This document shows positions 9,505 through 19,548 of a stretch of DNA of 64,000 nt, one piece after another (position 1 is the first letter of the stretch; each line of letters begins with the position of its first letter). The stretch is from Calothrix sp. PCC 7103 (GTDB lineage: Bacteria; Cyanobacteriota; Cyanobacteriia; Cyanobacteriales; Nostocaceae). The position numbers and the translations under genes are program-made. The notes under the pieces were generated by a model that saw only the letters and a program-made list of their open reading frames with translations, was not told the origin of the DNA and searched no databases. The stretch is taken from the NCBI RefSeq assembly GCF_000331305.1, contig NZ_KB217483.1:892340-956339 (forward strand), read 5' to 3'.

Positions 9505-11166
9505 TTACACTAAATTAATATCAACACTGGGTATAAAGTTAGTACCAGATGCAAAAGTGGCAAACTGTATTTTTGCAATACTATCACTAGGTGAAGCATC
9601 AAAGAATAATGCACCAGTGCTACTGTCATAACTAAATTGACTTGTGGAAGTTGCACCAAAACCAGATTTTGATATTTGAATTTTGTCACCTTCAGCCCAA
9701 TTAAAGTCGGTAATTGTATCAATACCGATCAAAATACCAGAATAAGGATTTGAAGCTAAAGTATTAAAAACAAAGTTATCAGCACCCTTACCACCAGTAA
9801 GAGTATCATTATTATATCCACCTGTAAGAATATCTTTCCCTTCACCACCTATTAAAATGTCGTTGCCATGTCCACCATCTAAAATATCGTTGCCATTTCC
9901 ACCGTCTAATGTGTCACGACCCCAGCTATTATTTCCTTCAATCAGAGTATCATTACCGTTGCCACCATATAAATAGTCATCATAACCACCTCCATCTAAG
10001 GTATCGTTGCCATTGTTACCATATAAGTAGTCATTGTCAAAACCACCATCAAGACTATCATTGCCACTTCCACCATAAATATAGTCGGTGCCACCACCAC
10101 CATCAATAGTATCGTTACCTGCTTCTCCATATAGGGTATCTGCACCATCATCAAAACCTCCGGTCAAGGTATCGTTACCATCACCACCATATAATTTATC
10201 ATTTCCTTCCCAACCCTCTAGAGTATCGTCACCAGTTCCACCATAAATATTATCGTTGCCACCATTGCCAATAATAATATCGTTACCCTCTTTACCTTTA
10301 AGGATATTATCTTGATTGTTGCCGTAAATTTTGTTGTTGAGATTATTACCTATACCTTCAGTTGCATTACCAGTTAAATAAAGATGATCTAATCCCGAAC
10401 CATCTATTAAATCCCAATTTATAGAAGATATAACTGTTTCTATTCCTGTTTGGGGCTTGTCAATAATTTTATCCTTGGAGTTATCAACAACATAAGTATC
10501 ATCCCCGTAACCACCTTCCAAAGTATCCACACTAGTACCACCATCTAAGTAATCTTTACCATCGCCACCATTAAGATAATCATTTCCTTCACCACCTATC
10601 AGAGCGTCATTTCCTTCTCCTCCCCAAATTTTGTCGTCACCTTTCTGCCCAAAAACAACGTCATTACCTTTTCCAGAATTTACTGTATCGTTACCAGCAC
10701 CTGCAAGCACGGTATCGTTACTAGTGTCACTATTATTAGCACCTCTTAAATCAATATTGTTAGCCGAATTATCACCTTTAGTTTTACGACTAGGGTTTTC
10801 GTCATCGTAGATTAATATGTATGCAGTTTTAGTTGTAGAGCTTGTATTAAGTCCGATTGAAACTTTTTTTGCTTCTAATTCTGAATTATCTGGTGAACCC
10901 TCATCAGGTAATGTTACACCATTCTTTTCTTCTAACTGGTAAACATCATTTTCAAAACCTATATTCAAGCTATCACTAACACTTAAAGCAAAAATATTAT
11001 CTCCATCTTGGTCTTTATCATTGAATGCTACACCAGAAATCGACGCTTTACCACTTGTATCCACGACAATATTTTGAGCATCAGGATAAATTCCAAAGTC
11101 ACCTTTCCAAGTATTTGCTGGTAATCCTTGCTCACCCCAGATTGGATCCATTTCATATTCGAGCAT
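9505..11166 (-). CDS. RTX (hemolysin-type) calcium-binding repeat protein 1
   Basis: 553 residues from the ATG at 11166, preceded ten bases away by AGGAG (11177-11181); an upstream TTG at 11205 has no such support. The N terminus (about 1-140) is non-repetitive. Residues about 150-500 are nonapeptide GGxGxDxLx repeats (for example [18 protein letters not shown]), each turn able to bind calcium. They are interrupted near 230-290 by a segment with [14 protein letters not shown], common in such proteins. The C-terminal part has a DNFVFN / [14 protein letters not shown] module. There is no Sec signal peptide, so type I secretion is expected; no transporter is in the window. Confidence 0.85.
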   Translation of the reverse strand: MLEYEMDPIWGEQGLPANTWKGDFGIYPDAQNIVVDTSGKASISGVAFNDKDQDGDNIFALSVSDSLNIGFENDVYQLEEKNGVTLPDEGSPDNSELEAKKVSIGLNTSSTTKTAYILIYDDENPSRKTKGDNSANNIDLRGANNSDTSNDTVLAGAGNDTVNSGKGNDVVFGQKGDDKIWGGEGNDALIGGEGNDYLNGGDGKDYLDGGTSVDTLEGGYGDDTYVVDNSKDKIIDKPQTGIETVISSINWDLIDGSGLDHLYLTGNATEGIGNNLNNKIYGNNQDNILKGKEGNDIIIGNGGNDNIYGGTGDDTLEGWEGNDKLYGGDGNDTLTGGFDDGADTLYGEAGNDTIDGGGGTDYIYGGSGNDSLDGGFDNDYLYGNNGNDTLDGGGYDDYLYGGNGNDTLIEGNNSWGRDTLDGGNGNDILDGGHGNDILIGGEGKDILTGGYNNDTLTGGKGADNFVFNTLASNPYSGILIGIDTITDFNWAEGDKIQISKSGFGATSTSQFSYDSSTGALFFDASPSDSIAKIQFATFASGTNFIPSVDINLV

Positions 11167-11739
11167 AATTATTTCTCTCCTAAGTTTGTCTACTAGTTTC
11201 AACAAATAACGATATTGCTAGTTGAGTTTAAGCAATGTTTTACAAGTCTTTACGTTGCTTAAACATGCAAACCGATTTTATATACGACTGCTTTTTTGGT
11301 TTATGCATGAAAATAGCGTAAATTTGTTTAAATCATTGAAATCCTTCTGTAGCAAGTCATTGACTTATTTCTAATTGAAGGGTACTTAATATTGAGTTTT
11401 TTAAGCAGGCACCTGTAATATACTAGAAACAGATTAGAGCTTTACTTTTAGAGAACTCCATGACAAGAAATGCCCAATGTCATTCTGAACGCAGTGAAGA
11501 ATCTCGCGGATATGCGAAGAAAGCGGCAAAACTACATTTACATCACGCTTTGAGATGCTACCCTCCGGGAAAACTGCGTTAACGTTCCTCAGCATGACAA
11601 TATTGGATCAATTATTCTGTGGGCTTCTCTTAAACAAAGTTAAAATCTTTAAGATGCTAAGAAAGCGCGAAAACTGCGTTAACGTGCCCGACTCATGACA
11701 AACAATGATGGACAGGCGCCTCCCCTATCCGGAGGTTTT
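11167..11739. other. Intergenic region with dispersed repeat copies
   Basis: Between adhesin 2 and RTX protein 1, both on the minus strand. It holds one full dispersed repeat (11479-11598) and a degraded second piece near 11650-11700 that repeats AAAACTGCGTTAACG. A GGCGCC hexamer lies at 11715. No gene seen. Confidence 0.6.
11479..11598. repeat. Dispersed palindromic repeat copy A
   Basis: Begins GTCATTCTGAACGCAGTGAA and ends TCAGCATGAC, the two complementary-type ends shared with copies at 22420-22514, 45855-45944, 47074-47163 and 50403-50465. The interior carries GATGCTACCCTCCGGGAAAA, also seen in the 22.4-kb copy. Confidence 0.7.
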
Positions 11740-14556
11740 TTAATGACACAAGTTACGAGAACCTAATAAACCTATCTGTACAGGCGCCCGCGCAACTAAC
11801 ACTACACCACCATCTTTATCTTTAACCCAGTGCTGCGCTTCGACTATATTATTATTGGTAGTACTAGAGATGTAACCAGTTTGTTTACTGGTTACAGCAT
11901 TGAATGTTATCCACCTTCCTGTTTGCACTTCTGTTTGTAATGGTTCAGTTGGACTCGGCGCCATTCCCGAACGCCCAGTCACGGAAAAAGAATTACCGCG
12001 CGCGCGAACTCCTGGGTTACAACTCGATGCTATTTGTTGCGATGCATCCGTTAAACCAGATGGTAACTCCACTAAACCACGACTAGGATCAACATCAGGT
12101 GTATTAATCAGTACTTCCCCATCTAAACCAAACTCAGAACTGGCATCAATATCATTAGTAAAATTTTCAGGAATTGACTTGCTTTCACCCAAGTTAAATA
12201 AGCTACGGGCATTAATGCTGATTTTACCACCTTGACCAGCAACTGCATTCGCAACAATATCGTTATTTTGATTTGGGAAAGCAACAATAAAGCCATTAGG
12301 TGCATTAATGTTAATGTTACCCCCCGAAGCTTGATTGAATGCTTGAGCAGAAATTAAACTTTGATTTTCCAACCCCAACAGTTTTAATTCATTCAAGTTT
12401 ATATTGGCGCCATTCCCTGCTGCCGTTTCTGCCGTGAGTCTACCTCGGTTGAGACGAATAGTGTTTGCTCCCACCGTCAAGTTACCTGCTGCACCTGTAC
12501 CTTTAGCACTTACCGTAACTTCGGCGCCGTCTCGCACATTTAAAATTGGAGTATTAACAATTAAGTTACCAGCATTGCCACCTGCAAGCGCTTGGGAGAA
12601 CAAAGTACTGGGGATAGTTTTACCTGCGATAGTTGCAGCACCAACTATATCTACAGATTCGCTAGCGTTGACGGTTAATATACCACCATTTCCATCAGCA
12701 AAAGAACCTGCTCTTACTTCTCCTCCATTACGAATAATTAATTTTCCAACATTAAAGGTTCCACTTCCACCCTTGCCCAAACCAAAGTTGTCCGCCGAAA
12801 TTCTGGCGCTATCTTCCACTACTAACTGCCCAGTTGTAATATTCAATTCTCCAGCATCACGGGTGGCGCCTGGGTCAGCAGAAACAAGAATGTTACTTTT
12901 AGCAAACTCGTCTTGAACTGGAGCGGTTCCAGTTACAAGGATAGAGTCGGAGGCTTTTATGTTTAGAGTTCCCCCACGCCCACCACTACGAGCAGCTGTT
13001 GATACCTGTGCCCCACCTGAGATTTCTAATTGTTGAGTTTCAATCGTGAGATTGCCACCATCACCTGTAGCTTGTTCATTAACTTGAGCAAACAAACCGC
13101 TACCGATAATATTATCTGCTCTCCTGCCTGCAACTTTTACCGAAGAGGCTAAAATTCTCAAATCTCCAGCATCCCCAGAACCAAAAGTACTTGTTGCGAC
13201 CTGCGCTCCTTCAAAAACATTTAAAAGTCTGGTTTCAATAACGAGCGTTCCACCATTACCTGTAGCTGTTGTATCAACCTGAGCAAACAAACCACTAGGA
13301 AGATTAAAAGTAGGTGAACCACCTGCAAGCTCAACTGATTCAGAAGCTCTTACTATTAAATTGACTCCTCTGCCCGTTCCGAAGCTAGAAGTTGATATCT
13401 GTGCCCCTCCCTGAACAATTAGTTTTTTTGTATTAATTGTCAAAGCAAAGCCTTCACCTGTAGCTGTTCCCACAACTTCATTTAATATACCTGTAAGAAA
13501 TAAATCTTCTGGTGTAGCGACTAATTCTAATTGCTCTAATGCATTAACTTTAAGATTTCCTGGTTGAGCATCATTTCCAGCCACGTTTCTAATTTGGCTA
13601 CCTTGGGTTAAGGTTACGCGATTCGCCTGTATTTGTATGTCGGCGCCCTTAAAATCGCTTGAACCAATGTAAGCTGCTTGCGATAAACTAATATCTCGAA
13701 AGTTTTGGGTATTCTCATAGCCCAAAATCCAACCTTTATCTATTGGTGTCAGACTGACTAAACTATTATCAGAAACACTAGTTAACTCGATTCTTCCTCC
13801 CGGTGTTGTCAAAAAACCTCCTTCTATTAGCACCTCACCACCAACAAGTGCTAATGTTTTCCCTGATAGCACTTGAAGACCAATAGGATTTTGATCAATA
13901 TCTAAAGCATTCGCCTGATTAACAATTGTTCCTGGTTGCGTTCCAAATCCCAAACCAACAGGAGCAGTGATAGTAAGAAGAGGAATAGCTTGATTTGAAG
14001 TGGCTATAAATTCAGTCCCATCAGCAAATCTAAGTCGATTAGCCGTAGTTGCGATAAAAGAACCTCCAATATTGAGATAGGCATTACTACCAAATATAAT
14101 TCCATTCGGGTTCATTAAAAATAAACTAGCTGTATCATTAGCACGGATTAGCCCATTAATGTTAGATATAGACTTACCTGTAACTCGACTTATAATATTT
14201 TCAATATTTGCAGTGTTGTTAAAGTATGCACTACCCGCTGTGGGAATAGAAAATTGCTCAAAGCTATGGAACAAGTTGTTACCTCTTATTGTACCACCTG
14301 TAATCTCACAATTACTGCAATCAAGTGGGACTATTGAGTTATTAGGTAGTGTTGTATCTGGGATAATCTGTGCTGTACTCGGTAAAGAAATTAGTAAATT
14401 AAATATGCATCCTGCATAGAGTAAATACAATTTAAGAGAAAAACGTTCAATTATAATTAAAACAAAAATACTTAGTTTTGATTTCACTAAGTAAGATGAT
14501 TTTCTAGAATTGAACGGTAAAAACTCTGGTTTGTAAAAGGCTATTACGTTAAACAT
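11740..14556 (-). CDS. FHA-type two-partner-secretion adhesin (paralogue 2)
   Basis: 938 residues with an unusually long N terminus: a basic hydrophilic stretch, then a hydrophobic signal segment (about 28-63, ending STAQ). The TPS domain contains LFLMNPNGIIFG and LNIGGSFIATT. A beta-helical repeat region follows, then the tail SSCNPGVRARGNSF, QTGRWIT and SRNLC shared with the adhesin at 6679-9384. The tails match closely and the central repeats are diverged. It should be exported by a TpsB partner encoded elsewhere. The two adhesins flank RTX protein 1, suggesting duplication of an adhesin unit. Its substrate or receptor is unknown. Confidence 0.87.
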   Translation of the reverse strand: MFNVIAFYKPEFLPFNSRKSSYLVKSKLSIFVLIIIERFSLKLYLLYAGCIFNLLISLPSTAQIIPDTTLPNNSIVPLDCSNCEITGGTIRGNNLFHSFEQFSIPTAGSAYFNNTANIENIISRVTGKSISNINGLIRANDTASLFLMNPNGIIFGSNAYLNIGGSFIATTANRLRFADGTEFIATSNQAIPLLTITAPVGLGFGTQPGTIVNQANALDIDQNPIGLQVLSGKTLALVGGEVLIEGGFLTTPGGRIELTSVSDNSLVSLTPIDKGWILGYENTQNFRDISLSQAAYIGSSDFKGADIQIQANRVTLTQGSQIRNVAGNDAQPGNLKVNALEQLELVATPEDLFLTGILNEVVGTATGEGFALTINTKKLIVQGGAQISTSSFGTGRGVNLIVRASESVELAGGSPTFNLPSGLFAQVDTTATGNGGTLVIETRLLNVFEGAQVATSTFGSGDAGDLRILASSVKVAGRRADNIIGSGLFAQVNEQATGDGGNLTIETQQLEISGGAQVSTAARSGGRGGTLNIKASDSILVTGTAPVQDEFAKSNILVSADPGATRDAGELNITTGQLVVEDSARISADNFGLGKGGSGTFNVGKLIIRNGGEVRAGSFADGNGGILTVNASESVDIVGAATIAGKTIPSTLFSQALAGGNAGNLIVNTPILNVRDGAEVTVSAKGTGAAGNLTVGANTIRLNRGRLTAETAAGNGANINLNELKLLGLENQSLISAQAFNQASGGNININAPNGFIVAFPNQNNDIVANAVAGQGGKISINARSLFNLGESKSIPENFTNDIDASSEFGLDGEVLINTPDVDPSRGLVELPSGLTDASQQIASSCNPGVRARGNSFSVTGRSGMAPSPTEPLQTEVQTGRWITFNAVTSKQTGYISSTTNNNIVEAQHWVKDKDGGVVLVARAPVQIGLLGSRNLCH

Positions 14557-14591
14557 TAGTTCTATAATTTTTGAATTATAAAAAATTAAAA

Positions 14592-14624
14592 ACAGTCAGG
14601 TTCAGTATAACCCAACCTGACTGT
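14592..14624 (-). terminator. Rho-independent terminator after the PEP-CTERM gene
   Basis: ACAGTCAGGTT (14592-14602) pairs with AACCTGACTGT (14614-14624). Read on the minus strand the stem is followed by a T-rich run, so it ends the transcript of the PEP-CTERM gene at 14717-15448 before adhesin 2. Confidence 0.75.
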
Positions 14625-14716
14625 ACAGTTGATTTAAATTTTCATAAATTAACAAACTTACATTTGCACGGATGCTCTTTCAAAAAACAGTAAAGTAATA
14701 ACTATGTTAAGCTTAC

Positions 14717-15448
14717 TTAACATGCGTGCTTTCGTAAGGAAATCATACCCAAAATCCCAAGTGATAATAAACTTGCTGTGATACTTGGTTCAGGAATTGA
14801 GGTTGAAACAGAACCTGTACGATATATCGGTGCCAGATTAATAACTTCTGAAACTTTGGAACCATCAGGGCGTTCCCTTGCCCTTGTCAGACCTAAGATA
14901 TCTTGTGTTAATATATACGATAAATCATTAACAGAACGATTTTTATCAAACTTACTTAAAAAATTTGTATCTACGTTTAGTCTATTTATTTGTACAACTG
15001 AATTAGTCGCTCCTCCAAAAATGCTATAATCAATATACTCTAATTTGCCGAACGAAGTATCTTCAACTTTTAGCTCTGCTCTTAAGTTGCCCACATCAAA
15101 TAGTTTTTCATCAGCCTTGAAAAGACTGTTAAATCTAGGGAATCCAGAAGAATCTCGAATTAGAATCTCGTTATCTTCGAGTAATTGTCCGAAGCCAATA
15201 CGAAAATTTTCTATTGCACCATTGAAAATGCCCAAATTAGGATCTAAGCTTGCTGAGTCGGTAATAGTTTTTCCTGCTTGATCTGTACCAAATAAATTAA
15301 ATTGAGAATAAGTAAATGTTGGCTGTGGAGAATCATCTAAGCCCATTTGGTTATATTGATTACCTTTAGTTGCTCTTTGAGCTACCGCTGGTTCTAGAAA
15401 AGCTGAGGTAAAAATGGTAGCAGTTGCTAAAGCTATTATTACTTTCAT
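14717..15448 (-). CDS. Exported PEP-CTERM sorting-domain protein of unknown function
   Basis: 243 residues from the ATG at 15448. That start is chosen because it gives a clean signal peptide (MKVIIALATATIF to AVAQ) and has a weak GAGAG before it; the frame stays open 46 codons further upstream but with a hydrophilic lead. The body (about 30-210) has no motif I recognise. The tail has SIPEPSITASLLSLGILG followed by RK, the PEP-CTERM signal recognised by exosortase-type systems for surface or matrix delivery. A terminator follows. Likely an extracellular matrix or envelope protein, in line with its adhesin and RTX neighbours. Confidence 0.78.
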   Translation of the reverse strand: MKVIIALATATIFTSAFLEPAVAQRATKGNQYNQMGLDDSPQPTFTYSQFNLFGTDQAGKTITDSASLDPNLGIFNGAIENFRIGFGQLLEDNEILIRDSSGFPRFNSLFKADEKLFDVGNLRAELKVEDTSFGKLEYIDYSIFGGATNSVVQINRLNVDTNFLSKFDKNRSVNDLSYILTQDILGLTRARERPDGSKVSEVINLAPIYRTGSVSTSIPEPSITASLLSLGILGMISLRKHAC

Positions 15449-15656
15449 TAAGGTATCTCTCACATTTCTAATTATGAATTTATGCGTTGCCTTAGACAAA
15501 AAGTTTTTAACAGACTGTTCGACTTCGTAAGATTCAACCTGTATAAATTGATTTGATTGTAGAACTGAATTAACATTAAAACACAACTAAACGTATTTTA
15601 ACTTAGGCAAACTAATTTCTTCATCAAAAAAACACACAAGAGTTACAGTACATTTG

Positions 15657-15687
15657 AAAACCCAGTTTCATCCAAAAACCGGGTTTC
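15657..15687 (-). terminator. Hairpin made of the AAACCCGGTTT repeat
   Basis: AAAACCCAGTTT and AAACCGGGTTTC face each other here, with one G-T pair. It lies after the RTX protein 2 gene on the minus strand and may end its transcript. The same sequence type recurs at 43053 and 43103. The wider gap 15449-15763 holds nothing else. Confidence 0.45.
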
Positions 15688-15763
15688 AATTTATCGACGG
15701 ATGATTATATAGATATCTTACAAATAGGGAAGCATTACAACCCTATAAGTAGGAATCCCTAAC

Positions 15764-16507
15764 CTAGAAGGTAGCATCCAAGTTGAGTGAAAAGCTAGTG
15801 TTATCTTGGAAAACAGCAATTAAATCACCTTTATAGTACAAAGTCGTATCTAATGCTCCGGAACCGCTCATGTTTTCATTGTACTTAACAGTGTAATCGT
15901 TCTTGCTGCCACCTAAGCGGACTTTATCACCTTCCCAATATTTAAAGTCAGTAATAGTAGCGTATCCATTTTTACCGTCACCGTAGTAACCAACTTCACT
16001 CCAAGAACCGTTGTAACCAAGTCCAAAGGTATCTTTACCAGCACCACCACTTAAGGTATCTTTTTCACCGTAACTATAAGCTTGATAGCCGTTAACAAAG
16101 TCATCACCGGCGCCACCTGATAGATAGTCGTTACCAGACCCACCGTAGACAAAATCGTTACCTTCTTGACCGTAGAGCCAGTCATTGCCAGTACCACCAT
16201 CTACATAGTCATTGCCGGCGCCACCATAAAGAGAGTCATTACCAGATTCACCGTAGAGGATATCATCACCAGAGTATTTTGGATTCAAACCACCATACAT
16301 AGTATCGTTACCACTTCCACCATACAGGATGTCATTTTGATTACCCCCGTACATAATATCGTCGCCGCCATAACCGTACAACGTATCCTTGCCGTCATAG
16401 TCGTCATAACCAGAGCCATAACCAGATGTTGGATAACCTTTAATAACATCATTGCTGCCAGTGCCATAGAGGGTTTCGCTGTACCAATGACCGTTAATAG
16501 TAGCCAT
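15764..16507 (-). CDS. Small RTX calcium-binding repeat protein 2
   Basis: 247 residues; GGAG-type site (GAAGGAGAAATAAATT) just before the ATG. The short N terminus MATINGHWYSETLYGT leads straight into Tyr-rich nonapeptide repeats (YGGSGNDTMYGG, YGGAGNDYVDGG and others, about 15-150). A C-terminal module with YATITDFKYWEGDKVRLGG follows, as in the larger RTX protein at 9505-11166. It has no signal peptide, so type I export is expected. The repeats are unusually rich in Tyr, giving YGG rather than LGG turns. Likely a calcium-binding surface or released protein. Confidence 0.85.
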   Translation of the reverse strand: MATINGHWYSETLYGTGSNDVIKGYPTSGYGSGYDDYDGKDTLYGYGGDDIMYGGNQNDILYGGSGNDTMYGGLNPKYSGDDILYGESGNDSLYGGAGNDYVDGGTGNDWLYGQEGNDFVYGGSGNDYLSGGAGDDFVNGYQAYSYGEKDTLSGGAGKDTFGLGYNGSWSEVGYYGDGKNGYATITDFKYWEGDKVRLGGSKNDYTVKYNENMSGSGALDTTLYYKGDLIAVFQDNTSFSLNLDATF

Positions 16508-16952
16508 AATTTATTTCTCCTTCTAGACCAATTAAAGTTGTGTGTATAAAGTTTGGTTCACATCAAGCTATGTTTATCATTCTTCTGCTGAAAAGTGTGA
16601 ACCTCTCTTCTTTCACCCTATACGGTAGGTTTTTTAGTTTATGCAGTTAAAGTAAAAAATTTTTTGGATATCTTGTAGAATTTTTTGAACTCTTGTGTAA
16701 TTCTCATCTTGTGGAACGGGCATCCCTGCCCGTTACAAACATAAAGTAGTACTCCATAAAGTATCTCTTGCATCAAACTCTCCGTTATCCCCATATACGA
16801 ACGAGGACTTTTTCAGCTTATGGACGTACTCAAAAAAATTATGAAGTATCTATATGAACCCGAACTACTATACAGATAAGCAGAAGTATGCAAATAGGTT
16901 AAAATTGATTACCAAGCCACTAAATTTAAAACCTTTATATATATTTTTTTTC
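16508..16952. other. Intergenic region between RTX protein 2 and the sigma gene
   Basis: About 445 bp between divergent genes. It contains a perfect eight-bp stem AACGGGCA / TGCCCGTT at 16715-16734 with a four-base loop, a sequence type common between cyanobacterial genes. The rest is AT-rich. The sigma frame is open from 16854, so the exact right border depends on its start. Confidence 0.5.
16715..16734. repeat. GGGCAGGGATGCCC-type hairpin
   Basis: Eight-bp perfect stem, loop TCCC, no T run on either side. Probably a dispersed intergenic palindrome rather than a terminator. Confidence 0.5.
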
Positions 16953-18149
16953 ATGCAACCTAGGCAGGGCATTATCGAAATATTTTCTACCTTTCTGCTA
17001 TTCGATGCAGATAGGTTTAGCACTTGGGCAACCGATGCTAAGTTGAGACGTAGTATAAAATATTGCTTGGGACAATCACCACAAACGCAAACAGACAGGT
17101 TTTGGGCAGTTTATTGGCATAAAATATGGCAAGCTGAATCCAATTCTCTTGCAATGGCACATATTTCAGCTTACTTACAGGAGGTGTGCTACTGGACGGC
17201 AAAAAAAATGGCGCTGAATTTTAAAAGTCAATCTAGCATAGCTGACTGCTTCCAAATCGCTATCGCGCGCGTTCCCAAGATACTGAAAAACTTCAACTCA
17301 GAAATTGGGAGTAGTTTAAAAAGTTATGCTGAATTAGCTTTTGAGGGTTTTATCAAAGACTCCTTACGGTTACATCACGAAGCTGATATTTGTAGCGACT
17401 GGTCATTACTGCACAAAATTAGCCGTAAACGCTTGATAGGCGCCTTGACGAATGCGGGCTATAACAGTCACATTATTGAGAGCTACCTTCTAGCTTGGGA
17501 ATGTTTTAAGGAAATATACGCAACTGAAGGAAAGAAAACTCGCGCTCTGAATAAACCCGGTACTTCAACTTGGCAATCAATAGCTGACTTATATAATATA
17601 CAGCAGTTGAGTCAGTTGACATCTACATCTAAAGCAACCCCAGAGAATTTGGAAAAATGGATAAGTGCTTGCTGTGTAGCTGCACGTAACTATCTATTTC
17701 CAAAAATGGTTTCTGCTGATGCTACGTTTACAGGGCAAGAAACTGGTAATTTACTTGATGTGTTACCAGCTTCGGAAGATACGTCGCTACTGATGAAAGT
17801 TATTACCCAAGAAGAATATATAGATAGGCATAATCTTCAAGTCGAGCTAACTCAAGTTTTGACTGATGCCATAGCAGCACTTGATACACAGTCACAGCAA
17901 CTACTGCAAGTCTATTACAAGCAACAGCTAACTCAGCAGCAAATTGCCGAAAAGCTGGAAATGAAGCAGTACACTGTTTCTCGCCGTTTGACGAGCATTA
18001 AACGCGCATTGTTACTAGCTTTAACTCAGTGGAGTACAAACAACATGCATATTAATCCTACATCTAACGTACTAGATGTAGTAAGCAAAAGCTTGGAGGA
18101 ATGGCTCAAAAATTATTACGGCCATACTAATTACCTAGCAGATAATTAA
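16953..18149 (+). CDS. Sigma-70-like factor of the DUF1822/CHAT module
   Basis: 398 residues from the ATG at 16953 (MQPRQGIIEIFSTF). A frame-open ATG at 16854 would add 33 poorly structured residues; neither start has a good ribosome-binding site, and I prefer the later one on recalled family sequence. The N-terminal part (LLFDADRFSTWATDAKLRRS) is typical of a cyanobacterial sigma-like family. The C terminus holds a region-4 helix-turn-helix (about 320-370: LTQQQIAEKLEMKQYTVSRR). Regions 2 and 3 are poorly conserved. A GGAG site and the DUF1822 start follow 18 bp after its stop, so the two are co-transcribed. Its promoters are unknown. It could instead be a non-sigma regulator with a sigma-4 domain. 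Confidence 0.75.
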   Translation: MQPRQGIIEIFSTFLLFDADRFSTWATDAKLRRSIKYCLGQSPQTQTDRFWAVYWHKIWQAESNSLAMAHISAYLQEVCYWTAKKMALNFKSQSSIADCFQIAIARVPKILKNFNSEIGSSLKSYAELAFEGFIKDSLRLHHEADICSDWSLLHKISRKRLIGALTNAGYNSHIIESYLLAWECFKEIYATEGKKTRALNKPGTSTWQSIADLYNIQQLSQLTSTSKATPENLEKWISACCVAARNYLFPKMVSADATFTGQETGNLLDVLPASEDTSLLMKVITQEEYIDRHNLQVELTQVLTDAIAALDTQSQQLLQVYYKQQLTQQQIAEKLEMKQYTVSRRLTSIKRALLLALTQWSTNNMHINPTSNVLDVVSKSLEEWLKNYYGHTNYLADN

Positions 18150-18167
18150 ATTGGAGTCAACAAAATT

Positions 18168-19310
18168 ATGTTTAGTGCGTCTTTCCCCTCTTTACTTGAT
18201 AACGAACACATTCTGGAAATTCCTCAAACATCTACTGCACCAGAACAAAAGTTCTCAACCGCAGGCGCCTCTCAGCGTGCTTTAATTAACAAACTGTGTT
18301 TGGACGCATTTTTATGCATGTTGGGCGAAGAATTTTCTGTGACTCCAAAGGTTTATCCTAATAATGCAGCATTGGCTAGTATTTGGGAGTTTGTCAACGG
18401 TACAGCTATTAGTTTTGGTAGTACACGTTTAGTGTTAATACCAACCTTAGCAATGGATAGTGATGAACTGCGTGTACCGCAAGAGTGGATAGATATTCCT
18501 GAATGGGTTGGTGATTACTATTTAGCAGTACAGGTAAACCCAGATGAAGGTTGGGTAAGAGTTTATGGCTACACAAACCATCAAAATATCAAAACTCTTG
18601 GTGTTTATAACCCTAGCGACCGTACCTACAGTTTGGAAGAAGATTTAATTCAAGATTTAAACGTTTTGTGGTTAACTATTCAATATTACCCTGAAGTTAC
18701 GCGCGCCTTCGTATCTGAACTACCACCATTACCCCAAGCTCAAGCTGAAAATTTATTACAACGTTTAGGAGCAGACATTAAATTTCCACGTTTAGAAATT
18801 CCATTTCAGCTTTGGGGAGCATTGCTAGCACACGGTGGTTGGCGCCAGCGTTTGTATGAATTACGACAAAGTATAACGCAGCAAACATCTGTTCTACAGT
18901 GGCTGACTTATGGAGTTTCAAATTTTGCAACCCAGCTTGGTTGGTCAACACGCGAATTTATAACGGCGCCAACAGGTATGCGAAGCAGAGAAACATCTAT
19001 AATAGGGTTGTCTCGACAACTGTTAATAGCTGGTGATGCATACGAGTTACGCATTTTCTCTAAAGGTAATGCTTCGGAACTAGTTTGGCGATTTGAATTA
19101 CGAAGTTTTAATTCAGAAGGTTTAATACCTGAAGGTTTTAGGTTAAGACTGCTAACTGAAGATTTAAAAACGTTTACAAATAATGAAGATATTGCAACGG
19201 CACCTGCTGAACTGCTGTATGTTGAAGTCATGCTTGAATCTGGAGAGGGTATCGTTTGGGAAGTTGAACCAACACCCGAAAACTACGAACGCGAAATTCT
19301 ACGGTTTTAA
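18168..19310 (+). CDS. DUF1822 family protein
   Basis: 380 residues; GGAG lies nine bases before the ATG. I recognise the cyanobacterial DUF1822 family from its position and from segments such as LAVQVNPDEGWVRVYGYTNH and the closing EVEPTPENYEREI. No catalytic motif, signal peptide or membrane segment is visible, so it is probably cytosolic. It sits between the sigma-like gene (18 bp upstream) and a TPR-CHAT protease gene, an arrangement that recurs in this phylum. Given that position, a regulator of the sigma factor is possible; nothing in its sequence proves that. Confidence 0.75.
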   Translation: MFSASFPSLLDNEHILEIPQTSTAPEQKFSTAGASQRALINKLCLDAFLCMLGEEFSVTPKVYPNNAALASIWEFVNGTAISFGSTRLVLIPTLAMDSDELRVPQEWIDIPEWVGDYYLAVQVNPDEGWVRVYGYTNHQNIKTLGVYNPSDRTYSLEEDLIQDLNVLWLTIQYYPEVTRAFVSELPPLPQAQAENLLQRLGADIKFPRLEIPFQLWGALLAHGGWRQRLYELRQSITQQTSVLQWLTYGVSNFATQLGWSTREFITAPTGMRSRETSIIGLSRQLLIAGDAYELRIFSKGNASELVWRFELRSFNSEGLIPEGFRLRLLTEDLKTFTNNEDIATAPAELLYVEVMLESGEGIVWEVEPTPENYEREILRF

Positions 19311-19389
19311 TTAGACATTTCCAACCTAAAAATTTAGTATAATCTTTTAATATATCAGCATATATACTCGTTATATATTAAAAACGTAG

Positions 19390-19406
19390 GTTGGGTGCAA
19401 CCCAAC
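19390..19406. repeat. GTTGGG-TGCAA-CCCAAC hairpin
   Basis: Six-bp perfect stem with a five-base loop in the DUF1822 to CHAT gap, of the GTAGGTTGGGTGC type often found between cyanobacterial genes. It may weaken read-through. Confidence 0.45.
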
Positions 19407-19472
19407 GTGCAAAATCAATGTGTATTTTTATTAAGCTAAATTTACTTGTGAACATCAGATTTATGTAAAAAA

Positions 19473-19499
19473 CCACAAAGGCACAAAGGACACAAAGGA
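19473..19499. repeat. Short tandem CACAAAGG-type repeats
   Basis: Three near-copies of ACACAAAGG in a row, just upstream of the CHAT gene. The same block occurs at 29644-29670 and, reversed, at 45513-45539; a CTTTGCG variant lies at 24343-24370. Confidence 0.6.
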
Positions 19500-19548
19500 A
19501 GAAAAGAAAAAAAAGAAAAGAGTATTACTATATAAAGCTGTTTAAAAA

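Noticed and set aside
19473-19499. CRISPR-like array
   Set aside because: The CACAAAGG units are seven to ten bases with no spacers of constant length. No cas genes in the window.
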